Assembly (NCBI GenBank): GCA_039922435.1 | Contig: JBDTES010000032.1 | Span: 1-23,812 of the forward strand | DNA length: 23,812 nt | Source of the DNA: JBDTES01 sp039922435 | Lineage (GTDB): Bacteria; Patescibacteriota; Saccharimonadia; Saccharimonadales; UBA4665 | Direction: 5' to 3' | In this document: positions 12,445 to 20,391 of the stretch, in pieces | Layout: the number at the start of each line of letters is the position of its first letter | Numbering within the stretch: the stretch's first letter is position 1 | The notes under the pieces: model-generated | The model's database searches: none | What the model was told of the DNA's origin: nothing | What the model saw: the letters and a program-made list of their open reading frames with translations, nothing else | Made by a program: the position numbers and the translations under genes

Positions 12445-12996
12445 TTAGACAGTGACTTTTAAAAATTCTCGCAATTTCTTGATTGCTGGAGTGCGATACG
12501 AAGTACGGTCATAGTCTGCTTTGCTCATTTGAGCACGGGCGTTTGGGAAGCCATCATTTATAAAGATTGAATCGAAGCCGAATCCCATAGGACCAGCCTG
12601 GACCTCTCCAGCGATATGTCCGTGCATCTCTCCATCGAAGAAATGCATATTCTCCCCATCATAGAGCCCATAACAAACTTGCCCATATGCTGTCTGATAG
12701 GGTAGACTTTTTGCCAATTTAATCAACCCTTCGCGTCCGATTTCTTTTAAAAACCATTTTACTAGAGTTCCCGGTAGCTGCCCCATCGCCGTAAATGTAA
12801 GTCCGGCATCTTCGACTAGCACTGGTTTATGAAGTATTTCGTAGGCGCGGCGTACTTTGTGGGCCACCACCTCGTGAGGGTCTAGTGATTGAATTTCATC
12901 AAGGTCAAGCTTGTGGTGCTTAATATCTATACCTAGATGTTCAGCTAAAAAATCTGCCTTGTTTTGGTTCCCAGTTATAAATATAGGTGTTTTCAT
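12445..12996 (-). CDS. Non-canonical purine NTP pyrophosphatase (Ham1/ITPase/RdgB family)
   Basis: House-cleaning enzyme that hydrolyses ITP, dITP and XTP to the monophosphates so that deaminated purines are not built into DNA or RNA; cytoplasmic dimer needing magnesium. At 183 aa it has the usual size. Motifs: ITGNQNK (7-13) for triphosphate binding, VEDAGL (61-66) with the catalytic Asp63, and GFGFDSIF (138-145) for base recognition. The late SHR motif of the bacterial enzymes appears as SYR, so the base-contacting His is Tyr here. The TGN-x-NK opening and GxGFD loop leave little doubt about the family. It is the last gene of a three-gene minus-strand unit after the NADAR and Nudix genes (28-base gap); AAAGG about nine bases before the ATG is the ribosome site. 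Confidence 0.88.
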   Translation of the reverse strand: MKTPIFITGNQNKADFLAEHLGIDIKHHKLDLDEIQSLDPHEVVAHKVRRAYEILHKPVLVEDAGLTFTAMGQLPGTLVKWFLKEIGREGLIKLAKSLPYQTAYGQVCYGLYDGENMHFFDGEMHGHIAGEVQAGPMGFGFDSIFINDGFPNARAQMSKADYDRTSYRTPAIKKLREFLKVTV

Positions 12997-13024
12997 TGGG
13001 TTCAGCCTTTCTTGACAAGTTTAA

Positions 13025-13516
13025 CTATTTATTTGAGGTTATCTCATCTCGGAGGCGCATCCAGACTTTGCCTAGCTCGTTGCGGCCTTTACGGTCGGCT
13101 CCCCAGCCCCAATAGCTGTCTTTGGGTGAATCTTCGATGATTTCGTAATCCAGTGTTAGGAGTAGCTTTTCACGTATATAAAGGTTCTGTTGCAGTTTAT
13201 TGCGGCAAATATCTTCCATGATGCCAACTTTAATATCTCCCCAATTCTTGGGTTTTCTATTATTGTTGGCATTAGCCAGTTTGTAGGCTTCGTGGGCCGA
13301 GCGAATGTTATAAATCTGTTCGGCCAGTTCGGGAGCAGTGTCAAAGAAGTGGGCCGCCTGGTAGGCGTGTTCAGAAGTTGCCCACCGGCGCCCACGCCAG
13401 TCCACCTGAAAGCTGGAGAAATTATCAAACATAAAGAACTCCCGCGGGTAAAATCCAACGATTTCTCCCGAAGTTTCTAAGTCTGGATCCCGAAATTGTG
13501 TAATTTTAACTTTCAA
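13025..13516 (-). CDS. NADAR domain N-glycosidase (YbiA/COG3236-like)
   Basis: Small enzyme of the NADAR family, 163 aa. Known members cleave N-glycosidic bonds in damaged riboflavin precursors (YbiA) or remove ADP-ribose from DNA guanines in DarT1-type systems. The family pattern is clear: FDNFSSFQVDWRGRRWATSE (about 30-49) leading to EHAYQAAHF, with the conserved Glu-His pair, then NWGDIKVGIMEDICRNKL and SPKDSYWGWG with GRNELGKVWMRLRDE at the end. A longer frame is open upstream to 13693, but those residues are an off-frame reading of the Nudix gene. TTG 13516 is the true start because AAGGAG lies eight bases before it, and the domain begins there. It overlaps the Nudix gene by 11 bases, so translation is coupled. 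The exact substrate is not decided. Confidence 0.88.
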   Translation of the reverse strand: MKVKITQFRDPDLETSGEIVGFYPREFFMFDNFSSFQVDWRGRRWATSEHAYQAAHFFDTAPELAEQIYNIRSAHEAYKLANANNNRKPKNWGDIKVGIMEDICRNKLQQNLYIREKLLLTLDYEIIEDSPKDSYWGWGADRKGRNELGKVWMRLRDEITSNK

Positions 13517-13922
13517 TTTTCTTCTCCTTAGTTTGGGCTGATAGCAGGACACGGTAATCTTCGCCGACGTAGGGGATATTCTTGAGTTCGGTTTCTGACA
13601 CCCACCTGTAAGCCTGATGTTCGTTACTAAGCGTAATATTGCTGGTGTCTGTATTAGCCCAGAATGGTATAACAATCCATCTGCCGTCGTCATCCGTCAG
13701 TTCGTGTACGGCACCAGGTCGTAAGTCGTCTAAACGAATTGTCAGACCGGTTTCTTCGAATGTTTCGCGAACAGCCGTTTCTTCGGCGGTCTCGTGGGGG
13801 TCCATCGTGCCGTTCACGAATTCCCACTGATTCGGTGCAAACGTAGCAGTCACTGCGCGCTGCAAGATTAGGATTTTACCCTCTGGGTTACGAATTATCA
13901 TCGAAGTATATACGCGTGTCAC
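13506..13922 (-). CDS. Nudix hydrolase
   Basis: Pyrophosphohydrolase for nucleoside diphosphates linked to another moiety (for example ADP-ribose, 8-oxo-dGTP or FAD-type molecules), 138 aa, one Nudix domain. The Nudix box spans residues 38-60: Gly38, Glu44, then R-E-T-F-E-E-T-G-L with the metal-binding Glu56 and Glu57. It is preceded by the usual NQWEFVNGT strand and followed by an IPFWANT strand and the WVSETEL turn. I choose GTG 13922 because GAGG lies seven bases before it and the TRVYTSMII strand begins there. A reading from 14015 would overlap the divergent gene. It is the first gene of the Nudix-NADAR-Ham1 unit, with a -10 TATACT at 13962-13957. Substrate is not readable. Confidence 0.88.
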   Translation of the reverse strand: MTRVYTSMIIRNPEGKILILQRAVTATFAPNQWEFVNGTMDPHETAEETAVRETFEETGLTIRLDDLRPGAVHELTDDDGRWIVIPFWANTDTSNITLSNEHQAYRWVSETELKNIPYVGEDYRVLLSAQTKEKKIES

Positions 13923-13952
13923 AATGATTCCTCTAGCCTTTGTTTCTATTCC

Positions 13953-13962
13953 TGCTAGTATA
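13953..13962. promoter_or_regulatory. Overlapping divergent -10 boxes
   Basis: Plus strand: TGCTAGTAT (13953-13961), six bases, then ATG 13968, a leaderless arrangement. Minus strand: TATACT (13962-13957), giving a start near 13949 and a leader of about 27 bases with GAGG for the Nudix gene. The two -10 hexamers share five bases, so the two polymerases cannot bind at once. Confidence 0.6.
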
Positions 13963-13967
13963 AAGCT

Positions 13968-14600
13968 ATGGCCAGAAAAGTTCCATTTATTCCCAATGAA
14001 CCAGATGACTTGCATTGTCTGCAGGCCAGCTACATGATGATAGCTAAGTATTTTGATCCTAGCTTTAATATCTCGATGCCGGAATGGTCAAAGATTACGG
14101 CCTTTGATAAGTCGACTTGGGCTAGTGCCGGGCTAATGTGGTTTAAGGGCCATAGCTACGATGTAAAACATGTCACTTTGTTCGATTATGAGCGTTTCAT
14201 TAAAGACGGGGCTAAATATTTGATAGATTTGTGTGGCCCAGAGGTAGCCGACTGGCAGATAACCCATAGTAATATCCCGGATGAAGTAAAGAGGGCTAAA
14301 ATGCTCTTGGACAGTGGTATTGTCGAGCGCCGAGAGCCGATTCAAGCCGACATAAAGGATTATCTAGATAACGGGTATCTAATTCGAATCTTAGTAAATT
14401 ACTGCAAATTGGCGGAAGTGTCGGGTTACGCAGGTCATGCTGTCGTACTCTATGACTACGATGATAATGGCGTATTCATGCATGATCCGGGCTTACCGCC
14501 GTTGCCGAGTCGTTACGTTACGTGGAACAAATTAGAATCTGCCTGGGCCGATCCAGGTCCTGATAATAAAGAGCTCGACGCTATTAAGAAATTAGACTAG
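13968..14600 (+). CDS. C39-like cysteine peptidase-fold protein
   Basis: 210-aa cytoplasmic protein with the outline of a papain-like C39-type (C39_2) domain. The VPFIPNEPDDLHCLQASYMM opening places Cys17 at the head of the first helix. His157 lies in a GHAVVLYDYDDNG strand, and Asp173 in FMHDPG. Cys, His and Asp in this order and setting are the family's catalytic triad. The usual Gln about six residues before Cys, which forms the oxyanion hole, is not present; Asn10 is the nearest candidate. There is no signal peptide, membrane helix or ABC module, so it is not a bacteriocin exporter. Neither enzyme activity nor substrate can be claimed. Start is fixed by the -10 box six bases ahead. The gene is divergent from the Nudix-NADAR-Ham1 unit and converges with the ABC transporter gene. 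Confidence 0.72.
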   Translation: MARKVPFIPNEPDDLHCLQASYMMIAKYFDPSFNISMPEWSKITAFDKSTWASAGLMWFKGHSYDVKHVTLFDYERFIKDGAKYLIDLCGPEVADWQITHSNIPDEVKRAKMLLDSGIVERREPIQADIKDYLDNGYLIRILVNYCKLAEVSGYAGHAVVLYDYDDNGVFMHDPGLPPLPSRYVTWNKLESAWADPGPDNKELDAIKKLD

Positions 14601-14617
14601 ACAGTTTACTGTAGTTG

Positions 14618-16423
14618 TCAATCTTTTATCTGGGCCTCAAACATCTTGTAGAATTCACCGTTTTTAGCGATCAGCTGATCGTGAGTCCCGGTCTCGACAA
14701 CTTTACCATCCTTTAACATATAAATAATGTCGGCCTTCTTGATGGTACTCAGCCGGTGACTTATAGCTATAATCGTACGGTCTTTATCTGTAAAGAGCCG
14801 TTTAAAAATACGGGCTTCGGCCAGAGCATCGATCGCCGAGGTCGGCTCGTCGAGTATGACTATTGGTGAATTTCGGTAGAAGTTCCGGGCCAGCGCCAAG
14901 CGCTGCCACTGACCACCCGATATCTCGACTCCTTTAACTCCATCGTCGGTTTCCATCCAATTGTTTACATATGAATCAGCACCTTTTGGCAGCTTTTGAA
15001 TAAAATTAGTAGCTTCGGCCTCGTCTAAGGCTTTTGTTACTAAGTCGCCCGTATCGTGGATATCGATGTCCCCAAATCGGACATTGTCCCGGGCTGTTGC
15101 AAAATTATAAGTTATAAAGTCTTGTTGCAGCACACCGAGCTGCTTGTGCCAAGAGTCTATATTTATATCCCTGGTATCGATCCCATCGAGCGCTACGCTA
15201 CCCGAGGTCGGCTCGTACAGCCCAGTCAAGAGTTTTATTAGAGTCGATTTACCGGCACCGTTCTCGCCTACAATTGCTACGTGTTGGTTCTTTCGGATTG
15301 ATAGTGAAATATACTGCAACACCTCTCGGGATTCATTTCCAGGGTAATGAAATGAAACATTGTTGAACTCAATTGTTTCCGGATTAGTCGTGAGATTAAT
15401 CCCAGATGTCTCACGGGCTGGCAACTTCATAAATCGCTCATAATCAAATAGATTAGCAATATCCTCGTCGATACTACTGGCCGTTGAAACCAAGCTATTA
15501 GCACTCGACATAGCCCTCGATACCATTTGTTGGACATATAGGAATTGTCCAACTGGCTGCTTTTGAGCGACCACCTGGAGGCTAATCCAGATTAGTGATA
15601 CGACCTCAGCAATGGCTGAAACAGCGTCTGAGGCTATTGTTAGGGGAACTGTTTTTCGCTCAATTAGAATCCGATGAAGTTCACTCTTATCGCGCAGCTT
15701 AAGCCTTCGATCAAGCAGGTGGTGAACCATATTGTATAATCTGAGTTCACTAATGAACTTCGGCCTCGTAATGGTGTACTCTAGCAAATCAAGCGTGCGC
15801 CGGTCTTCGACGTGTTCATTCCAGTGGCGAATCTGGGCTCTCGACAATCTAAACTGGGCATAAACGCCGGGAATTAGGGCTACAAATATAAATAGTGATA
15901 ATACCCAGTTTACGAACATCAGGGCAATGACCGCGCTGATTGCTGCAATTAGATCGGACACGATGGTGGCAATTCGGTCAAAAATATATGCAAAGAATTC
16001 TGAGAATTTAAGAGCTCTATCGTATAAATCAATTGTTTCTTTATCGTCGTAACGCCAGAAATCTAATGACAGAAAGTGTTCGTACATTTGATTACTAACT
16101 TTCGTTTCGATAGTATAGCGCATCTTGGTTTGGACATAATTATCGATACTTCTCCAGATGGTCATAATTAATCCGAGTACTGCAGTGATACTAACGTATA
16201 AGAGTACCTTATCTTTAGCGGTGATATCACCGGCGAAGGCTGCTGCTAGTTCGGTGGTAGCTTTGGCGGCAAAGAAGGTTGTAGCTATTGGTAGTAGGGC
16301 ATTAATTAAGGCTCCAAAGAGCTTGAAGACAACCGCCCCTGGCGCAGCCCGGAAACTCAAGGCTGCAACGCCGGCAATAGCTCGGAACTGCTCCTTAGGA
16401 GTCATGTTTTGTTTCTTAGCCAT
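14618..16423 (-). CDS. ABC transporter, fused permease and ATPase (exporter type)
   Basis: Half-transporter of the MsbA/multidrug type, 601 aa, probably working as a homodimer that exports lipids, peptides or drugs with ATP. The membrane domain (about 15-320) has some six helices, including VVFKLFGALINALLPIATTF and VLLYVSITAVLGLIMTIW. The ATPase domain (about 350-600) has Walker A GENGAGKST (386-394), Q-loop LQQDF, signature ISGGQWQR (501-508), Walker B IVILDEP (521-527) and switch His in ISHRLST. No peptidase or accessory domain is fused. It starts 12 bases after the stop of ligA, so it is the last gene of the lemA-htpX-ligA run. The stop is TGA, the only one among the recognised genes. The substrate is unknown. 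Confidence 0.9.
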   Translation of the reverse strand: MAKKQNMTPKEQFRAIAGVAALSFRAAPGAVVFKLFGALINALLPIATTFFAAKATTELAAAFAGDITAKDKVLLYVSITAVLGLIMTIWRSIDNYVQTKMRYTIETKVSNQMYEHFLSLDFWRYDDKETIDLYDRALKFSEFFAYIFDRIATIVSDLIAAISAVIALMFVNWVLSLFIFVALIPGVYAQFRLSRAQIRHWNEHVEDRRTLDLLEYTITRPKFISELRLYNMVHHLLDRRLKLRDKSELHRILIERKTVPLTIASDAVSAIAEVVSLIWISLQVVAQKQPVGQFLYVQQMVSRAMSSANSLVSTASSIDEDIANLFDYERFMKLPARETSGINLTTNPETIEFNNVSFHYPGNESREVLQYISLSIRKNQHVAIVGENGAGKSTLIKLLTGLYEPTSGSVALDGIDTRDINIDSWHKQLGVLQQDFITYNFATARDNVRFGDIDIHDTGDLVTKALDEAEATNFIQKLPKGADSYVNNWMETDDGVKGVEISGGQWQRLALARNFYRNSPIVILDEPTSAIDALAEARIFKRLFTDKDRTIIAISHRLSTIKKADIIYMLKDGKVVETGTHDQLIAKNGEFYKMFEAQIKD

Positions 16424-16435
16424 ATAATTAGTCTT

Positions 16436-18451
16436 CTAACCTAAAATTCGTAATAGCTCAGCTTCGTTAATAATCTTGGTACCGTATTCGGTGGCTTTTT
16501 TGAGTTTGGAGGCACCGACTTTGCCGCCCGAGACTAGGTAAGTTGTGTCTTTGGCGACAGACGACTGAAAAGTACCTCCTAGTGAGCGAATCTTGGCAGC
16601 GGCTTCGTCACGACTCATTGACTCAAGAGTACCAGTGATGACAAAGCTTTGATCAACTAGTTTACCGGTTTTCTTCTCAAAATATGGTTTGACACCAAAA
16701 CGACCAAACTTTTGGAGCATCTCTACGTTATCCTGGTCGGCAAACCAGCCAACGATGCTTTCGGCAACGACTTTGCCAACGCCCTCGACGGCCTCGAGCT
16801 GATCGATTGTGGCTTGGCCTAGAGCTTCAAGTGAGCCAAAGTGGTTAGCTAGGTCGATTGCTGTCTGAGTGCCGACGTGGCGGATACCTAGGCTATAGAT
16901 GAATCGTTCGAGCGGTGGGTTTTTGCTAGCTGTGATTGCATCAACTAACTTGCTGGCTGATATCTCAGCGAAGCGATCAAGTAATGTTAGTTGTTCATTA
17001 TTTATTGTATAGATATCGGCTAAATCAGTAACTAAGTTAGAATCAACCAGTGCCACGGCATTTTTCTCGCCTAGACTGTCGATATCGAGAGCCCCCTTGG
17101 AAGCATAGTGTTCCAGCGCTTTTTTAAGCAGTAGTGGGCCAGTAGCGCCACTGACGCGGTAAATAGCTTCACCTTCTGGTCGCTCAAAATCTAGTTCTGG
17201 ATACTGTGTAGCTAGAGCTTTTTGGTAATTAAATTCCTGAGAATCTTTGGGTCGCAGCTCCATAACAACTGATTCGACCTGTGGGATAATATCGCCAGCT
17301 TTATATATAACGACTGTATCGCCAACTCGTACGTCTTTGCGGCTAATCTCGTCGGCATTATGCAAGGAAGCGTGCTGGACGGTCGTGCCAGCCACTGAAA
17401 CTGGGTCAAAAACGGCTACCGGTGTGGCAGCTCCAGTTCGGCCGATGCTAATAACAATGTCTTTAACAATAGTGGTAGCTTGTTCGGCGGCGTATTTATA
17501 GGCAATAGCACCGCGGGGGTTTTTGCCGACTGTGCCAAGCTCGGAATACAAGGCTCGGTCGTTGACCTTAATAACTATGCCATCGGTATTGAATGGTAAA
17601 TCGCGCCGTATATTCTCCCACTTATCAACGAAACGCATAACCTCGTCGACACCTTGGCACAGTTCGGCCTGTTCGTTGCTGCCAAAGCCGAGTGCCCGGG
17701 CTGCTTCGTAAGCGAACATGTAGGTTGAAACTTCGCTAGGTTTATCCCTAATTAGGTCATAGGCTCTGAAGTGGAGCGGGCGGTCAGCCACAAGTTTGGG
17801 GTTGAGTTGTCTAATAGTGCCAGCTGCTAGATTGCGGGGGTTTTTAAAGATAGGCTGGCCAGCTTCCTGGCGCTTTGTATTGAGCTTCTCAAAGTCTGTC
17901 TTATACATTACGATTTCACCACGGATCTCGGTTCTACCTTGTAGAAAGCTGTGAAATGATTTTGTTTCACGCAGTGCTAGTGGCACGCTTTTGATAGTCC
18001 GGACATTCATCGTGACGTCTTCGCCAACTCGGCTGTCGCCACGGGTGATAGCCTGGGCAAGTTTGCCATTTTGATAAACTAACGCACAAGCCAGTCCATC
18101 CATTTTGATCTCGGCCGAGAATTCACGGGATCGGCCAGGTAGTAGCTTATCGGTGCGCTTGACCCAAGCTTCAATATCGGCTCTGTCAAACACATCATTT
18201 AGACTAATCATTGGAATGGAGTGCGTGACTTTGGTGAACTTATCGAGTGGTACGGCCGCAACGCGCTGAGTTGGGCTATCGAGCGTAATTAACTCTGGGT
18301 ACTCAGTCTCGATAGCTTTTAATTCACGAATTAGACCATCATAAATGGCGTCAGACACGCTATTGTCGTCTAGTACGTAATATTCATAAGCGTACCTTGA
18401 CAGTAACTGTTTGAGTTCTTCTGAACGTTGTTTGGAGTCTAGTTTATTCAT
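16436..18451 (-). CDS. ligA: NAD-dependent DNA ligase LigA, zinc-finger cysteines missing
   Basis: Joins nicks in DNA during replication and repair, using NAD+. The length (671 aa) and order are normal: Ia domain, adenylation domain with the active lysine in EIKMDG (Lys116), TRGDSRVGEDVT, RGEIVMY, DGIVIKVND and YKYAAEQ, OB fold with IGRTGAATPVA, ASLHNADEI and AGDIIPQVE, then the zinc-finger region, helix-hairpin-helix repeats and a C-terminal BRCT domain (about 590-671). In the zinc-finger region (about 403-440) all four cysteines are gone: EGEAIYRVSG stands where the family has EGEAV-x-RC, and no Cys-x-x-Cys precedes it. The flanking KGALDIDSLGEK is intact. I use ATG 18451; TTG 18454 is the codon before it. 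It overlaps the upstream membrane protein gene by eight bases. Confidence 0.96.
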   Translation of the reverse strand: MNKLDSKQRSEELKQLLSRYAYEYYVLDDNSVSDAIYDGLIRELKAIETEYPELITLDSPTQRVAAVPLDKFTKVTHSIPMISLNDVFDRADIEAWVKRTDKLLPGRSREFSAEIKMDGLACALVYQNGKLAQAITRGDSRVGEDVTMNVRTIKSVPLALRETKSFHSFLQGRTEIRGEIVMYKTDFEKLNTKRQEAGQPIFKNPRNLAAGTIRQLNPKLVADRPLHFRAYDLIRDKPSEVSTYMFAYEAARALGFGSNEQAELCQGVDEVMRFVDKWENIRRDLPFNTDGIVIKVNDRALYSELGTVGKNPRGAIAYKYAAEQATTIVKDIVISIGRTGAATPVAVFDPVSVAGTTVQHASLHNADEISRKDVRVGDTVVIYKAGDIIPQVESVVMELRPKDSQEFNYQKALATQYPELDFERPEGEAIYRVSGATGPLLLKKALEHYASKGALDIDSLGEKNAVALVDSNLVTDLADIYTINNEQLTLLDRFAEISASKLVDAITASKNPPLERFIYSLGIRHVGTQTAIDLANHFGSLEALGQATIDQLEAVEGVGKVVAESIVGWFADQDNVEMLQKFGRFGVKPYFEKKTGKLVDQSFVITGTLESMSRDEAAAKIRSLGGTFQSSVAKDTTYLVSGGKVGASKLKKATEYGTKIINEAELLRILG

Positions 18452-19487
18452 CAATCATAGCCCTGTACAACCCATACATATAAATATGAACTAGTCCTAA
18501 CGCTATCATACTTAAAATGAAGAATATCCAAGGGGCCACCGGCGTAGCAAATAGGATTAGTGGCAGTTCGACTACTACTGCTCCAATTAGCATAATGATT
18601 GGTAGGAATATAATTTTGCGCAGAACCAGTAGGCGTCGCCTAAATACCAGCTGGCGAGCCGAGTGGAGGGCTCGTAGTGGTGTCATATCAGGCAAACAAA
18701 CAATATATAGAGCAAAGACTGACGATATAATCATATAGAGTGACCACCAGGCAAGTAAAGCAAATATTACCCCAAAAATTAACGATTCGTAACCGTGAAT
18801 AGTAATCCCACCCACAACAGCCGTACTGTATAGTTTGCTACCGATGAGTAGCGGAATTAACTGTAGGCCGATTATGAACAGTACTAGTAGAAACGGTATT
18901 AATGGATACATGCCGCGGTAAAAGCTATCACGGATGCGAGTTAGTCGGTCGGCGAAGGCCTGTCGCAGTGCCCAGATAAAGGCCAGGCTGCCTATAATTA
19001 AAAGTATACTTTGATAAACGCCTGAGTCCTGAGAGTTACTGCTCCCGGACGTACCGAGTAGGTATGTAAAAGATAGTAGAGCGCTAGCAACCTTGCCACT
19101 AGCCCCTTGCAAGACACTATCTAAACTGTCTTTGAGCGATATGAGATCACTACTGCCGGAAAGACCACGTACGAAGAGGAAATTTAGAAGACCGTAAATA
19201 AGGATTATGCCACCAAATAGTTTCCAGTTTTTAATCAGGATTTTTAAGCAGCTGGCAAATAGGTGTCGGGCTTTAGGTAGAGTCTTGCGTTCGGGGATTG
19301 GTATATAGCGGCGACGCCATGGCATGTACCAATGTTGATCGGGAATCTTGAGGCGGCGTGGACCAGCTGCTGTAGCAGATCTTTGGGGAGTAGATTTTGA
19401 AGATTGCTTTTTCGGACCGTTGGTCTTTGTTTTGGCTACGATCTTTCTATTCGGATTGCCACGCGTCGACTGTTTTCCTTTAGGCAT
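18444..19487 (-). CDS. Polytopic membrane protein with basic N-terminal tail, 347 aa, unknown family
   Basis: The first 70 residues are strongly basic and disordered (MPKGKQSTRGNPNRK, KKQSSKSTPQRS), followed by an aromatic/basic patch (HWYMPWRRRYIPIPER). About six membrane helices follow, including LFGGIILIYGLLNFLFV, SILLIIGSLAFIWALRQAF and IPFLLVLFIIGLQLIPLLIG. The pattern of paired helices with a late ALHSARQLVFRRR loop resembles loosely annotated 'glycerophosphoryl diester phosphodiesterase membrane domain' or DUF975-type proteins, but I cannot assign a family. The start is ATG 19487, overlapping the end of htpX by eight bases (ATGCCTAA); the frame is open further up inside htpX but adds only an off-frame reading. 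The basic tail should be cytoplasmic and might touch RNA, DNA or lipid head groups. It is in one transcript with htpX and ligA. Confidence 0.75.
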   Translation of the reverse strand: MPKGKQSTRGNPNRKIVAKTKTNGPKKQSSKSTPQRSATAAGPRRLKIPDQHWYMPWRRRYIPIPERKTLPKARHLFASCLKILIKNWKLFGGIILIYGLLNFLFVRGLSGSSDLISLKDSLDSVLQGASGKVASALLSFTYLLGTSGSSNSQDSGVYQSILLIIGSLAFIWALRQAFADRLTRIRDSFYRGMYPLIPFLLVLFIIGLQLIPLLIGSKLYSTAVVGGITIHGYESLIFGVIFALLAWWSLYMIISSVFALYIVCLPDMTPLRALHSARQLVFRRRLLVLRKIIFLPIIMLIGAVVVELPLILFATPVAPWIFFILSMIALGLVHIYMYGLYRAMIDE

Positions 19488-20355
19488 GTGATTCCATGTC
19501 GCGTAGCCGTTTAATCCGCTCATTAATCGGTGGGTGAGTACTAAAAAGATTGGTTAGGCCGTGGCTCCGCAAGGGGTTGGCAAAAAAGAAGTGGGCGGTA
19601 GAGGTATTCTGTTTTTTGAGTATACCACCAGATTTCCCAATCTTCTCGAGGGCACTAGCTAGACCTTCTGGATAGCGAGTAGTTAGGGCGCCGGTGGCAT
19701 CAGCTAGGTATTCGCGTTTACGGGAGACGGCTAGTTGAATCATAGTGGCTACTAGTGGTGCAATAATAGCGGCGGCGATGCCGGCTATCAATATGTATGG
19801 GTTACCGTTTTCGCGGCTATCTGATCGAAACCAGGTTAGGCGCAGGATTACATCGGCAATGATAGCGATAACGGCCGATAGGGCAAAAGCGATCATACTA
19901 ACTCGTATATCATAGTTTTTAATATGACCGAGTTCGTGCGCCAGAACCCCTTGGAGTTCACTATCGTTCATGATTTCCAGCAACCCAGACGTAACACAGA
20001 CGGCACTCTTGTCGGGTTTGCGACCGGTGGCAAAAGCGTTTGGGGCTGGGTCGTTCATAATATAAACTCGCGGCATTGGCAGGCCATCTGTAATAGCCAG
20101 GTTCTCGACCGTCCGCCACAACCGTGGATTATCCTTTTTCTGGATTTCGTGAGCGCCGTTGACAGCCAAACTAAGCCGCGAGCCAGCAAAATAACTGATT
20201 GAAGCGTAAGTAATACCAAATATTAGAACTGCAAAGATTAAATCTGGACTATTGTAGATGGCGCCAAGTAGCCAAGCTAAACCACCCACTAAAAGTAGGA
20301 AGAAGAACATAATAAAGACGGTTTTGCGCTTATTACCGGCGATTTCACTATACAT
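19480..20355 (-). CDS. htpX: Membrane zinc metalloprotease HtpX (M48B)
   Basis: Membrane-bound protease that cuts misfolded or damaged membrane proteins at the cytoplasmic face. At 291 aa it has the typical length. Two N-terminal helices (about 11-32 and 38-57) are followed by the catalytic site VLAHELGHIKN (His140, Glu141, His144), two more hydrophobic helices (about 155-172 and 187-210) and the third ligand in SRKREYLADATGA. The order helix pair, HExxH, helix pair, ExxxD is that of HtpX. A TATAAT nine bases before the ATG would give a leader of only two or three bases. Downstream it overlaps the polytopic membrane protein gene. Its neighbour two genes upstream, lemA, is a frequent companion of htpX in bacteria. 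Confidence 0.95.
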   Translation of the reverse strand: MYSEIAGNKRKTVFIMFFFLLLVGGLAWLLGAIYNSPDLIFAVLIFGITYASISYFAGSRLSLAVNGAHEIQKKDNPRLWRTVENLAITDGLPMPRVYIMNDPAPNAFATGRKPDKSAVCVTSGLLEIMNDSELQGVLAHELGHIKNYDIRVSMIAFALSAVIAIIADVILRLTWFRSDSRENGNPYILIAGIAAAIIAPLVATMIQLAVSRKREYLADATGALTTRYPEGLASALEKIGKSGGILKKQNTSTAHFFFANPLRSHGLTNLFSTHPPINERIKRLRDMESHA

Positions 20356-20364
20356 AGTATCTAT

Positions 20365-20370
20365 ATTATA
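20365..20370 (-). promoter_or_regulatory. -10 box (TATAAT) before htpX
   Basis: Perfect TATAAT on the minus strand nine bases before the htpX ATG, inside the 36-base gap after the Tim44-like gene. It would allow htpX and the genes after it to be transcribed apart from lemA. Confidence 0.45.
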
Positions 20371-20391
20371 CCTAATTAGAGGCTGTGCTGG

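Noticed and set aside
13517..13693. N-terminal extension of the NADAR gene
   Set aside because: These codons lie inside the Nudix gene in another frame; AAGGAG and the domain start both point to TTG 13516.
13923..14015. N-terminal extension of the Nudix gene
   Set aside because: It would cross its own promoter and overlap the divergent gene; GTG 13922 has a good ribosome site and the domain begins there.
14601..14617. Terminator between the converging C39-like and ABC genes
   Set aside because: ACAGT-TT-ACTGT can pair, but the loop is too short and there is no T-run on either strand.
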